A DNA stretch of 64,000 nt from Prorocentrum cordatum (lineage: Eukaryota > Sar > Dinophyceae > Prorocentrales > Prorocentraceae). Below are positions 9,459-19,989 of this stretch, piece by piece; position 1 is the first letter of the stretch; every line of letters begins with the position of its first letter. The DNA lies in contig CAUYUJ010012780.1 of the NCBI GenBank assembly GCA_963575745.1, forward strand, positions 671,002-735,001, read 5' to 3'. The notes beneath the pieces were generated by a model that searched no databases, had not been told where the DNA came from, and saw only the letters and a list, made by a program, of their open reading frames with translations. Position numbers and translations under genes: made by a program.

Positions 9459-9893
9459 CAATTTCATTTGTACACTGCACGCGGTTTGGGTCGCGGGTGG
9501 GTCGCAAGTTCTTCACCTGGAACGAATGCAAAAGAAGCCCGCCGCAAGCGCCGAAAAATTTTGGGTGGGTCGCGGGGTGGGTCGCGGGTGGATCGCGGGT
9601 GGGTCGCGGGTGGTCGCGGGGGGTCGCGGGTGGGTCGCGGGTGGGTCGCGGGGTGGGTTGCGGGTGGGTCGCGGGTGGGTCGCCGGTGGGTCGCGGGCGG
9701 GTCGCCGGGGGGGTCTCGGGGTGGGTCGCGGGCGGGTCGCGGGGTGGGTCGCGGGTGGGTCGCGGGTGGGTCGCGGGTGGGTCGCGGGGTGGGTCGCGGG
9801 TGGGTCGCGGGGTGGGTCGCGGGTGGGTCGCGAGTGGGTCGCGGCGTGGGTCGCGGGGTGGGTCGCGGGGCGGGTCGCAGGTGGGACGACGAC
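9459..9893 (+). repeat. GGGTCGCGGG unit B plus minisatellite
   Basis: A unit-B copy (9459-9566) runs directly into about 330 bp of tandem GGGTCGCGGGT units of 10-14 bp. This is the mirror arrangement of 62640-63110. Confidence 0.95.
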
Positions 9894-10010
9894 AACAACA
9901 AACAACAAACAACAAACAACAAACAACAAACAGAAACAGCAAACAACAAACAACAAACAACAAACGACAACGACAACAACAACAGCAACAACAACAACAA
10001 CAATTACTAG
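9894..10010. repeat. AAC microsatellite
   Basis: An AAC array with ACG and AGC interruptions. The order minisatellite then AAC array also occurs, inverted, at 62585-63010. Confidence 0.95.
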
Positions 10011-10500
10011 CACGTGGGGACACACCGTTCTCACCAGTGCCAGGGTTTTCATAGGAGGCGGGCAATACCCCCACTTTGTGGGGGGGCCGGTTCAAGCTCT
10101 ACCAAATTTCCAAACGACTCTTCGCCACCACCCACACCCAGCTTCCCGCCCTATGACGTTCGGACACTTCACTTCGTGGCATGCGGACGACCGTGGCTAC
10201 TATTCAGGGCCCCGCGGCCGACGACGACGGCGTGCGCGCGCGAAGAAAAAACGAATGTGTCCCGCATGGTATTATTTGACAGGGATGATGGCCCTGGCAG
10301 GTGCGCAACCGTTGTTGCAGAAGTTCGAAAAAGTTGCTCGCAAAAGCCCGTTTGACAGAAATGATTAAAAAGTGTTGGGTTTCCTACGAATCCGCAAGAG
10401 CGCGCGGGATGAAATTTTGACATTTTTTTTTGAAAAACCATTGGTTTTTTGATGTTTTTATGTTAAAATCGTTCCGAACACTAAGCTTTTGGAAGGATTT
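10011..10500. other. no recognised feature
   Basis: I see no gene with recognisable domains and no strong repeat in this stretch. Confidence 0.5.
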
Positions 10501-10515
10501 CGTCTTGCGCGCGCG

Positions 10516-10609
10516 AATGTCCACTTTACCTTATTTTTTGCAAGGGATTCTTGAAGTTTGGTTATGTTAGAACAAGAAATGTCCACTTTAGCTTATTTTT
10601 TGCAAGGGA
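10516..10609 (+). repeat. 32-bp direct repeat pair
   Basis: AATGTCCACTTTA followed by CTTATTTTTTGCAAGGGA occurs at 10516-10547 and 10578-10609 with one mismatch, 62 bp apart. The sequence is AT-rich compared with its surroundings. Confidence 0.9.
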
Positions 10610-10659
10610 AAACCGATCGTAACAACACAACCTGATCCGGACTCCCCCGTTTTGCCTGA

Positions 10660-10975
10660 GACTTCCTCACGAAAATGATGAAAATGAGGCTGCGGCCTAG
10701 GCGCGGCGGGGGGGTCGTGCACCAGGGGCCCCAACAATCATTATTCTTTAGAAGTAATAATCTTCAACAACAACAACAACACCAACAACAACAACAGCAC
10801 CAACAACACCAACACCAACATCAACACCACCACCACCACCACCAACAACAACAACAGCATCAACAGCAACAACGAGAATCCGCATCGCGGAATTCCACTT
10901 CAGCCACGCACCTTGGGACAGTGAATGACCGTTCGGTTCAGCCCCCTCACTCTGACAATTGCAAAAGGTGTTGGT
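10660..10975 (-). mobile_element. GTT-cored dispersed element, inverted copy
   Basis: An AAC/ACC array (10764-10880) is flanked on the left by CATTATTCTTTAGAAG and on the right by GAATCCGCATCGCGGAATTC, then GTGAATGACCGTTCGG. The right flank is the reverse complement of 61310-61370, so the two loci are inverted copies of one element. Confidence 0.8.
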
Positions 10976-12155
10976 GAGGAAGCCGTGTGCAAACATAGAT
11001 AAACCATGCGTGCTTTAGCAAGTTTTGGCGTGGAAGCCATTGGGAAAACACAAGCAATCCGGATATGTTCGCAATATTCTGCAAGAAGCAGGGTCCCGCA
11101 AGGAGGTGGGGATCAGGGGGAGTAGGCTTGGGGGGGCCGTATCCAGAACATTTGATTACATATGCTTTCACATGGATGCTTTACCAAAGCCTTGAGAACG
11201 AGCTGGGTGTTACGTGTTTTCGCGGGGCTCCTGCACAACACCTTTTTACACGTGTCACGGTTATCTGTGGTGTCCGAAGTCTTCCTGCCTAGCGTAACGT
11301 CCCTGCGGGGAGGGGGGGCGCGAACGAGGAGAAGGAACAGGAGGAAGAGAAGGGACGCCCGTCCCACGAAAACCTGGACACGTATGGGTCACCTGTGTTG
11401 TCACAGGGCGCCCCATGTATGGATGATATGTGTTGACACTGGACTTCTTCACCACAACCTTCAACATTACATGGACTATCAATGTTGCCACTAGGATTCC
11501 CAACGGACAGGTTGGAAATTGGTGGGGCGCAGTTTTTTTTTTAAGAACTTCTCTAAAACAACAATCCTTGTATGACATCACCGAAACAAGCCCTTCTGTA
11601 GAAAACCCTACCGAGAGGACATACTTTCGCACGACCGCCTCAAGGGAAATCCTTTGACCCGGCCATTTTCGCAGGCGAGCGAGGAGGAAGAGAAGAAGTG
11701 GGGAGGAGGAGGAGGAGGCGGAGGAGGAGGAGGGCGAGAGGAATAATGCAGGGTGGGAGGAGGAGAAGGAGAGGAAAGATCGCAGAAGACACACGAGAAG
11801 AAGACGAATGAACTGTTCGTTGTCTCTGGTGGCGCGGGAAAGGTGTTTTGGGGGGGGGCAATCTCTCTCTCTCTCTCTCTCTTCTCTCCCGCCCTGTCTC
11901 TCTCTCTCTCTTTCTGTATATGTGTGTGCGTGTACGTCACAGATATATCCCCACTTGCTAATATCGGTGGCGGCTCTCTCAAACCAACTTGTTTATATTG
12001 GTTGTGCTGATGTTCCTTGAGGGGCTACCCACCTCGACGCACACATCGATCTCTCCATTATTTCGCGAGCGACAACTCCAGAATATAGTGCGCACTTGGC
12101 ACCAACAATTGTGTTGTGAAGTAAAAAAACGCGTGGCCCATAGTCGGCCACGATG
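10975..12155. other. no recognised gene; purine and CT tracts
   Basis: This stretch contains a GGA-rich tract (11650-11765) and a CT array (11866-11917). Weak, drifting repeats with ACATG/CACGTG-like words occur between 10980 and 11480. I see no supportable gene. Confidence 0.6.
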
Positions 12156-12157
12156 TT

Positions 12158-12250
12158 GGGCCTTGCTCAGCCTTGGCAAGCTTTGTTAAGCACTGCGAAG
12201 CGTTATGCTCTGCTCAGCTTCGCTGAGCTCTGCTGAGCCTTACGAAGACT
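12158..12250. repeat. CTTGCTNAGC minisatellite
   Basis: Degenerate 8-11 bp units such as CTTGCTCAGC and CTCTGCTGAGC, including the hairpin GCTCAGCTTCGCTGAGC. Confidence 0.7.
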
Positions 12251-12304
12251 TGATAAGCCTCAAAGTTGCACTCTTCTCTGCGGTCGCATCAAACATCTTC
12301 CATC

Positions 12305-12415
12305 CAAGGGGGCCCCACAGAGGCCCCCGAGGCGCCCCCAAGAAGCCCCCAAGAGGCTTCCAGGAGGCCCCCAAGAGCCACCCAGATGCCCCCAAGACCG
12401 CTCCAAGGGAACCCT
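12305..12415 (+). repeat. CCCAAGAGG array
   Basis: A short array, again in the plus orientation. The following stretch 12420-13390 contains no gene I can support. Confidence 0.85.
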
Positions 12416-13420
12416 TCTAGGCATGCAGAGAAAAGCATGAAAATAGAAGCCACCATAGAACTTCCCTTCGTTCCTTCCTCCTCTTGGCGGTGGGCGGAAT
12501 GGATCATCGGGCCTCTCCTCTCCGAGGGCGGCCTGCAGCATGCACAGGTGGTCCGAGCAAAAGCCCTTGTTGAAACACGCTTTGGGATCCTGCGGCGGGG
12601 GGGGGGACGAATAGTTTTTTCACCGCAGAGAACGGCGGCAACAGCAGAAGGGAGAAGTCCGCTGCGCCTCGTGGCGGCTATCCCTGTCCACACTGAAACC
12701 GACACAACACTAACGCCCGCGAAGGCCGACTGGACACTTTACCGCAAGTGCCATGACAGTAGACTGGGCCCGTGCGAAGGGGGCCGGAAAAGCAACCTGC
12801 TGGCGCGGGTGGATCAAACGAAATGCGTGTCCCCAAGAAGATACGACACATGGGAAACATGTTGCACAACCTAGTGCTTGCGACACCGGACGTCGCGTGC
12901 GCTGTTGGTGTTTGTCGTTCACTCCCCACTGCACCATTTAATATTGGCCACTGTCCAGGGTCTCCGAAACAGCTCGGCGGTACAGCATGTGTCCGTTAGC
13001 TTGTGATATTCCCACAGCTCCTTCCCTATGCCGCCAACAAACATTACATGTGAGGGGAACGGGGAGGGAGATGCAGAAGCATGCGTGTGAAGATCAACTG
13101 AAAATCATGCAAGACTCTGTCGAGGTACGGAATTTGTATGCGGTTCAATCGTACGTGTCCCCAGGATCTCCATGATGGACGACCTATAACTGTCTCAGAG
13201 AAGGCCTGTGGGGTGACTCCTGCATTTCCAACAGGAAGCCGCCATTGCTGACTTCTTCTGTCCCTGAGAAAGCCTCCATGGTTGGGCACATGGATGTCAC
13301 GGATGAAGCTTTTACGTTTGACTCATCGGTCTCCCCGACACATGGCCTGCATGTGGCAAGGCTTCGGGTTGCGCTCAGACAGCCCCCCCAGGTAGTCCCA
13401 GCTAGCCTCAACATGCCCCC

Positions 13421-13589
13421 CGAATAGTCCCAGCTGGCCTCAAGAGGTCCCCCGAGTGGTCTGGGGCGGTCTCAGCACCCTGGCGCCGCCACCTGCGGCG
13501 CCCCTGGGGCGCTCCGCGCCCCAGCGTTGAGGTGTTGAGACCGCCCTGGACTACTCGGAAGGCCTGTTGAGGCCATCTGGGACTACCCG
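13421..13589. mobile_element. hairpin element with 59-bp arms
   Basis: The left arm 13421-13479 and right arm 13531-13589 are reverse complements at 48 of 59 positions. Five of the 11 mismatches would be G-U pairs in RNA. The 51-bp loop itself contains a GGGGCGCTCCGCGCCCC hairpin. It could be a foldback element or the source of a structured RNA. No target-site duplication was seen. Confidence 0.8.
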
Positions 13590-13681
13590 TATGGTTAATT
13601 CCTGTCGTTGTCCAGGCACGCGCTTGCGGATGACTGCACAATGCTTCGGGAAGGCTTTCGTTACAGGCGCCCAGTTGTGAC

Positions 13682-13891
13682 ATGGTAGGTTTCGCGTCAA
13701 CCTTACAGGAGGTAATCCAGCTTCTAGCAGAAAAAATGAAACGTGGAAGTGATGCGGCGGCTGTCCCAATGGTGTCTGTGCCTCCGCATCCCCACACCTC
13801 TCTGACCCACATGGGATGGGACTCGGTTCTGGATGAGCTGGTGGGGATGCTCAAAGTGTCTAGATACTGTAGATGCCCTTACATTTGGTAG
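13682..13891 (+). CDS. possible small protein (69 aa), unrecognised
   Basis: A genuine ATG opens a 69-residue frame with a helical-looking start (STLQEVIQLLAEKMKRG) and a Pro/His middle. I recognise no family. It starts between a hairpin element and a TA array and has no paired gene evidence, so it may be chance. Confidence 0.15.
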   Translation: MVGFASTLQEVIQLLAEKMKRGSDAAAVPMVSVPPHPHTSLTHMGWDSVLDELVGMLKVSRYCRCPYIW

Positions 13892-13896
13892 ATATA

Positions 13897-13924
13897 CATA
13901 ATCTATATATATATATATACACAC
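13897..13924. repeat. TA array
   Basis: A short (TA)n run ending in ACACAC. Confidence 0.9.
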
Positions 13925-13997
13925 GGCGGGTTGTTTCTTGAATGTGGCTCGAGGCTCTCGCCTTGGCAGCGCGCACGCAAATTGGCACAAACACGTT

Positions 13998-14300
13998 CAA
14001 CGGTCTCCAGGAGAGAAGGCTCATCATTTTCAAATTGTGTCCCTCGCCTTAGCGCCGCGCTCATTCGCCCTCAACGTAAATTGCCCAACGATCTCAATGA
14101 TGGATGGCGGGCCGTGTTCAAAATGAGCTTAGAGCCGCGCGCACTCACTTTGAGAAATGCCACAAGTATGGAGGGTGGTTCATTTTCAAAATGAGGCTTG
14201 CACTCTACATGTCCTCATCCGCATTACTGCACGAGCTGTAATCGCATGCGCAACGTACAATCGATGGCGGGCAACTCTGTTTCAAGACGGGCGTTCGCAG
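13998..14300 (+). repeat. degenerate 70-95 bp tandem repeat
   Basis: Four diverged units share a GATGGNGGGC word, a TTTCAAAATGAG word, and GCCGCGC followed by CACTC. Starts are near 13998, 14091, 14163 and 14259. Confidence 0.55.
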
Positions 14301-14514
14301 GACGCGCACACGAAACACGACTGTCCTACCAATTCGCGCTCCACAAGAAGGATTCGCTGCAGCAGTTGACCCGTGTGAATAGCAAGCCCGTATGGGCTCG
14401 TCTTTCAAGAGGGTGCTCCTGGTGTTAGGAAACGAGTGTCTCTACTCATGGGAAATGGATTTAGGACGGGAGGGTGCATTCCACCATCGTCGATAACACT
14501 TACTGTTCCCCCCC

Positions 14515-14965
14515 ATCACGAGGTAGAAGATGAGGAGGAAGGGAGGCGGAGGGGAAGAGCAATAGCAGGATGACAACGACGATGACACCAAGGAGACACG
14601 ATGAGGAACACCAGCGGGGGAGGAGGAGAATGAGTAGGGCGACGACGAGGAGAACGAGGAGGGTCAACAGCAGCACGACAGAATAGAAAGAGGATGATGG
14701 GGGGGGGAGGGGGCGGGACGACAAGGACAAATAACAGGACGAGGCAACAGGTCTGCAAATACATTAGGAGCTCTGGCTACATAAACAGAAACTTTCGGGG
14801 GTCCGCGCGGACATCCCACGGCCCATGCTTGTGGCTTCCGTTAACGAAGGGAGAAGCGGAGGAGGGGGGACGGAGGGAGGGAGGGAGGGCGGAGGGGGGA
14901 GGGAGGAGGGAGGAGGCATGAAGGAGGAGGGAGGAGGCATGAAGGAGGAGGGAGGGGGGAGTCAA
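14515..14965. repeat. purine-rich tracts
   Basis: GAG/GAC-rich sequence (14515-14730) is followed by GGAGGGAGG units containing a repeated AGGCATGAAGGAGG block (14850-14965). No gene is seen. Confidence 0.8.
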
Positions 14966-15126
14966 CTAGCCTCTTTGCCAATGCCTAACATGGACAGCGG
15001 CTGCTGCTGGGCCTGCGACGTCCGCCCCGAACAGACAACGGCCTCGGCGACACCGCGACAGCGAACCCGGCTCCAACCAACACAGAAACTGCTGCGGGTC
15101 TTCGTCCCCGCCTCTTCCCGCCCCCA

Positions 15127-15210
15127 TTGAGACGAAGCCAGGACGAGGGTGAAATCCGCCGGCCCTGTCGGCGTGTGGAGGATGCTTTTCCGTTCGTCGT
15201 GAACGTCGTT

Positions 15211-15285
<75 letters not shown>

Positions 15286-15295
15286 GCTCTTCCGT

Positions 15296-15330
<35 letters not shown>

Positions 15331-15564
15331 CCCTCAGGCGCGCCAGCCAACGCGAAACCAATGCGAAATCGAGCAACGTCGTAGCTGAGTCGAAGGCAAA
15401 GCGAAAATGAGCAACGTCGTAGCTGAGTCGAAGGGAAGCCCCTTCCCTTTGATCCCTTCCCCGCCGGGGAGGGGGTGGGTGGGGGGGGGGGGCCCGGGGG
15501 GGGTCCTGGGGGGGGGGGGGCAGATACGCATCCCCCCCGGGATGTCCTGGGACCTAGAAAAGCC
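15127..15564 (+). repeat. composite repeat: GACGAAGCC head, GTC array, GAGTCGAAGG unit
   Basis: Order: GACGAAGCCAGGACGAGG head (shared with 48765 and 19205), then a CCGGCCCTGTCGGCGTGTG block (shared with 50960), a GTC array (15195-15332), two GAGCAACGTCGTAGCTGAGTC units, and a G/C-homopolymer tail ending CAGATACGCATCCCCCC. The last two parts are a diverged single copy of the 152-bp unit that is tandem at 51051-52125. Confidence 0.8.
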
Positions 15565-16025
15565 CCCAGACTGGCCAAGAGTGCCCCAAGAGGCTTCCAA
15601 GACGGCTCCAGAGGGCCCCGAATCGCCGAACCATCGGTCGAAGACGCCAAAGTAGCCTCCAGACGGCCCAAGAGATTGCCAAGACGCTCCAAGAAGTCTC
15701 CAAGAGCACTCCCAAGAGGGCACGAAGAGGGGCAAATCAATGATTTCCTTAAAGTTTTTGACAGATGTTGGCGTTCTCGCTGTTTCAACTTGCCGACGCT
15801 CCAAGACGGCCCCAGATGCCTCCAAGATTGCCCCAAGATAGCCCAAGAGGCCTCAAGAGAGCCCCAAAATGGCCCAAGAGAGCCTCAAGACCGCCCAAGA
15901 TGCCTCCAAGATGGCCCCAGAGGCTCCCCAAACGGCTCCAACAGGGTGCCCAGACGGAGGGCCCGACGAGCCCCAACACGACCCCCCCCCCACACGAGAC
16001 CCAAAGATACCCCCAAGAGGCCCCC
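15565..16025 (+). repeat. CCCAAGAGG array with core
   Basis: The array begins directly after the composite repeat. It encloses core copy 2. Confidence 0.9.
15735..15805 (+). repeat. conserved core, copy 2
   Basis: AATCAATGATTTCC, TTTTTGACAGATGTTGGCG, TTCTCGCTGTTTC and GCCGACGCTCCAAG follow in the consensus order. Confidence 0.75.
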
Positions 16026-16060
16026 CCCGCCGCATTAGAGAACGCATGGGTCGCCCTCCA

Positions 16061-16190
16061 GGGTCGGCGGCACCGGCCGTAAGGCCTTCGCAATCGGATG
16101 ACGATAAGTCGGGAATCACAGATATCCCGCAGCTTCGGAGAATGTATCGGGCGTCGCGGCCTTCTCAGAGCGACGGACTTCTCCGCGTCC
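16061..16190 (+). repeat. GGGTCGGCGGC block and partial hairpin-family copy
   Basis: GGGTCGGCGGCACCGGCCGT then AGGCCTTCGCAAT recurs almost unchanged at 52336-52368. It is followed by GGGAATCACAGATATCCC and GGGCGTCGCGGCCTTCTCAG, a truncated member of the GAGCGTTCC hairpin family. Confidence 0.75.
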
Positions 16191-16199
16191 TAGCCCTGC

Positions 16200-17110
16200 C
16201 CGGCACATGTCGGCCACACCCTCCAGAACTCGGGGAGACGCAAGACTCAGGTTCGGGGGACTCGGGTTGGCCTGACGGGGCCATCATGACAATGACGAGA
16301 CCCACTCCGAAATTTGACGCGAACTCCCGCCGCAAACGTCCCACGAGAACTGGACCGTCAAGATCTGGAACGCGCTCGTCAAGCAGCGTCGTCGAACAAC
16401 GTCGGGCGTACTCGAAGCTTACGTTTCCCCAGAGAAATGAGCATCGTTTCACCGATCCCCATCCCAGCGGCGTGGCCTGGGCCCCACTGGCCGATTTACA
16501 CCGCTGGATGGGCATATAGGCCGTTCCGGTCGGGTTTCGGGGGTGTATCCCGAACTGGGGGTGAGGATGGGGACGGGGGTCGGTCAAACGATGCTGAAGA
16601 AAGAGGAAGGAAGAAGCGGCGGCGAGCCCGCCTCGCCGCCCTCGCTGACGCTCTGCTGGAAGGGGGACTGGCGGCGCCCAGGGCGGGAGGGACGCTCGGG
16701 CGGAGCGCGCGGCGCTCCCGCGGCCTCGCCGCCTCGGCCGCGGTTCGTGCCGCTGGTTGCCGCTGCCGTTCCTCGGGGGGTGCCAAGGGGTAGGTAAGCA
16801 AAGGGTATAGCGTCGAGAATCAGCTCACGCAGCTGGGCGCCTCCTGGCGCCGGGAGCGCGCCCGTGTGTCGAGGATTGGGCCCGGTGGCGGGGCGTTTAC
16901 AAGTTGCATGCAGCAGATGTCGTAGACCCCCCATTCCGTATCCTACCTCGCGCGTTGCCCGAGTTCGCGCGGCAAATTCGCGTCGTGCCAACTTCGTCGT
17001 TGGTTCATGGACCCGCGGGAATCGTTCCAGGGGAAAGTCAAAGGGGAGAAGTCGGGCGATGTGCAGTAACTACCCCACAGATTCCAGCCATGTCCATCCT
17101 GGGCCTGGGC
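16200..17110. other. no recognised feature
   Basis: GC-rich sequence with overlapping open frames on both strands, none with recognisable domains. Confidence 0.5.
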
Positions 17111-17116
17111 ACGACA

Positions 17117-17260
17117 GGTTCGTGTCGTGACGACTTTTGCGTTGGTCCCTGACACCGCGGGAGTCGTTCCACCTCACCGATCGGCCGTTTCACCAATGTC
17201 CGATCGTTCAGCATCGACCGATTCTGGGCCACCGCCGGCGTTCAACGTTGAACTCTGGCG
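17117..17260 (+). repeat. dispersed GGTTCGTGTCGTGACGAC repeat, copy 1
   Basis: It starts GGTTCGTGTCGTGACGACTT, continues through CCGATCGTTCAGCATCGACC and GATTCTG, and ends in GTTCAACGTTGAAC. Copy 2 is at 24912-25080. Confidence 0.8.
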
Positions 17261-17564
17261 GCGGGGTCGCCGCTGGTCGACACGAAGTTAACCTACCGTA
17301 CTACGTCTCTTTCAAGGCCACAACGCGGAGTCGGCGTCGCCCGATGGGAGCTCACTGTCCAGCCAGGCGGCAAAGGCGGGGAGCGGGGGGCCTTGACGCT
17401 GAGGAAGGCCGCGATGCACGCGGCTGGCCTCGGCGCTGGGCCAGGGGGGGAGAGGGGGCGGGCGCGAGGGCGATCACCTCGGAGGTCCCAGGATGGTCTG
17501 GTGACCACGTTCGTTTGATCGTGGCTCTGGTAGCTCTGAGGTTTGCGGTGGCCAAGACGACGGC

Positions 17565-17576
17565 GACCACGACGAA

Positions 17577-17618
<42 letters not shown>

Positions 17619-17640
17619 GGCGCCGCCGACGACGACAGCG
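17565..17640. repeat. ACG microsatellite
   Basis: A nearly pure ACG array. Confidence 0.95.
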
Positions 17641-17880
17641 AAGGCAACTGTGGCGGCGATTCGCGTTGAATGGACCGCTTTGGAACGTGGGTCGTGTTCC
17701 AGGAAGGTCTCGAGCGCCTGCTCGGAGCTCCAACATCCCCAAACAGTCCAGTGACGGAACAGATGGTGAGGCCCTTCGGGATTCCCCAGGTCCCAGGACG
17801 GCCTGTCCCGGGATCCCCGACGTCATGATTGTTTCCTAACGTGCACCCCAAGACGTCTCGACCCATTCCCTGGGACGGGC

Positions 17881-18318
17881 CTTTCAACCTGAATCGTTTC
17901 ATGACGGCCCCGAGGCTCGGCAAGGACCCGAAAGCCCGAACCGAAAATGTGGAAAAACCTCTCGCCGTGATTTCATCACAACTCGAGGGGGTCTGGCACT
18001 GCCCGCGACTCAGCCCCCGCCCCTCGAATGACGTCGGCAGGGTACCTCTCGGGACGCCCTGCCACGAGGGGAGGGACACTCCGCTGAAAGAGACGAGGGC
18101 AGGCGGACAAGAAAGCGAGACGAGGGCAATACAGGACCCCATGTCCCGAAAATGTGGAAAAACCTCCCGTCGCGATTTGCTCATTACCCATTCGCCAGGA
18201 CCCGTTGTTCATCCTGAGCCGTTTTCTGACGGCCCCGAAGCCTGGCAAGGACCCCAGAGCCCGAGCATGCGGAAAAGCCTCCCGTCGCGCAGTGTTCATT
18301 ACCCGAAGGGGGTCTGGC
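17881..18318 (+). repeat. imperfect direct repeat, about 117 bp
   Basis: Copies at 17881-17997 and 18204-18318 share TTCATGACGGCCCCGA-like sequence, CGGCAAGGACCC, TGGAAAAACCTC and GGGGGTCTGGC. A third partial copy, covering the GTGGAAAAACCTCCCGTCGC part, lies at 18141-18192. Confidence 0.8.
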
Positions 18319-18485
18319 CCACCAGAGGGTTCCGCGCCTACCCGAGCGGCGGGCGGGAGGGCACGCGCAGACGCAGCTGCCGCCGCCGGCAGGGCCCAGC
18401 GCCCCTGCAGGGGGAGGCCTGCGCGCCCGCCTACAGCAAGCACGCTTGCCACGAGGCGCGCGACCAAGGATGTCATCCACCTCCC

Positions 18486-18665
18486 TACTATGTCCTCCTC
18501 CTGCTCCTCCTCGCCCTCCTTCTCCCCCCCTCCTCTTCCCCTCCTCTTCCCCTCCTCCTCCCACTCCTCCTCCCCCTCTTTCTCCCCCTCCCCCTCCTCC
18601 TCCTCCTCCTCCTCCTCCTCCTCCTCCTCCTCCTCCTCCTCCTCCTCCTCCACCTCCACCTCCTC
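18486..18665. repeat. TCC/CTC microsatellite
   Basis: A long pyrimidine trinucleotide array. The following 18665-19150 contains no recognised feature. Confidence 0.95.
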
Positions 18666-19204
18666 CCCGTGCTGCAGAGAACCCCGCCGACCCCAGCGCC
18701 AGGAAACAATCTGGACGGCAACCTCGATCCTAGACCCCCGACGTCGTCATTTCGGGCGCGGCCAAACCGACCCCTAGGAAACCTAGGAAACCATCCCTTT
18801 CCGTGACGTCACCCTCGCCTTTCTCGCTTGGCCCCAGCCGCATACATTCGTCCTGGGACGAGGCGAGGGGGGCGTCACGCAAGGTGATGGTTTGCTAGGG
18901 GTCAGTTAGGCCGCCCCTGATGACTTGTTCAGTATAAAGCTCGCGAGGCGGCGTCGGACACAGACTGAAGAACGGAAGAGGATGCCGAATCCCTGACCCC
19001 TGAAGTGCCGATCCCTCCCTCAAGGGGGCTTGCTTTTCACGCCCCGCGAGGTCGAGGAGAATCAAGGTTAATGCTTGGGAATCCCTGATCCTTGAATGAC
19101 CTTCGTCCGGGGCCCCAGACCAGACTGGGACGTCCGCGGAGGTGCCGCGGGGGACCTGCTCGAAGATCCCCAGAACCTCCTCCCCCCTCCTCCCCCTCCT
19201 GTCT

Positions 19205-19365
19205 CTCTAACACGAAGCCCGGACGAGGATCAATTCGGGCGAGGGCAAATCGAGAATCTCTGAGATCCAGCGGCTCTGGAGGATGTCTCGGGCGCCGCGG
19301 CCTTCTCAGAGCGTTAAGGAGCGCTCTGAGAGCGTTCTGGACCGCTCTGGAACGGATCTATCGAC
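19205..19365 (+). repeat. GAGCGTTCC hairpin family, copy 1
   Basis: A pyrimidine tract precedes ACGAAGCCCGGACGAGGATC, then CGAGAATCTCTGAGATCCAG, GTCTCGGGCGCCGCGGCC and an inverted-repeat tail built on GAGCG/CGCTC words. Close copies are at 48765-48925, 32132-32300 and 57357-57500. Confidence 0.8.
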
Positions 19366-19985
19366 CCTCCTGCTCGATTCTCGTCCTCCACCTCCTCCGC
19401 CTCCTCCTCCTCCTCCTCCTCTATCCTCCTCGATCTTCCTCGGTCATCCCCGGCCTCTCTCCTCCTCCTCCGGTCCTCCTGGGGCGGGCGGGGGGCTCCC
19501 TGAGATTCTCCAGAAGAGACCTGCCGCGCCTCTCTTCGGGGTTGCGCTGTGGAGCTTTTTCGGCCAGGGGGCGGGACGAGATGGATTTTGCGCTTGGTTT
19601 GCGGACGGGGACGGAGCAGGGCGGGAAGTGCGGGGGGCCAAGGGGGTGGGGAGAGGAGGGTATGGTATAGTATGGGTGCGCCCTAAAGGCGTCAAGACTC
19701 GGCATCAACCGAAAAAGCAATCGGACTCGGACTCCTGATCGTCGTCACTGTCCGAGCCACGCAGGGCACTGCGGCCCAACTCACGCACAAGATCGGGCTC
19801 TCCCTCCACCAGCCCGAAAGCCTTCATAACCTGCGGACGGCCACCCCGCGTCCGTCCTTCCCCAGGAACCCCCGCAGGCGAACCTCCGCGGGCTCTGCCG
19901 CGGGGCTTGGCTTCGCCGCTGTCTGCTCACTGATCTCGGCCCTCGACTGGGGCAAGACTCTGTGGGGCCTACACAGGGTCAGCTC
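19366..19985. other. CTC array, otherwise no recognised feature
   Basis: A CTC array occupies 19385-19425. The remainder has no recognised gene. Confidence 0.5.
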
Positions 19986-19989
19986 GCGA

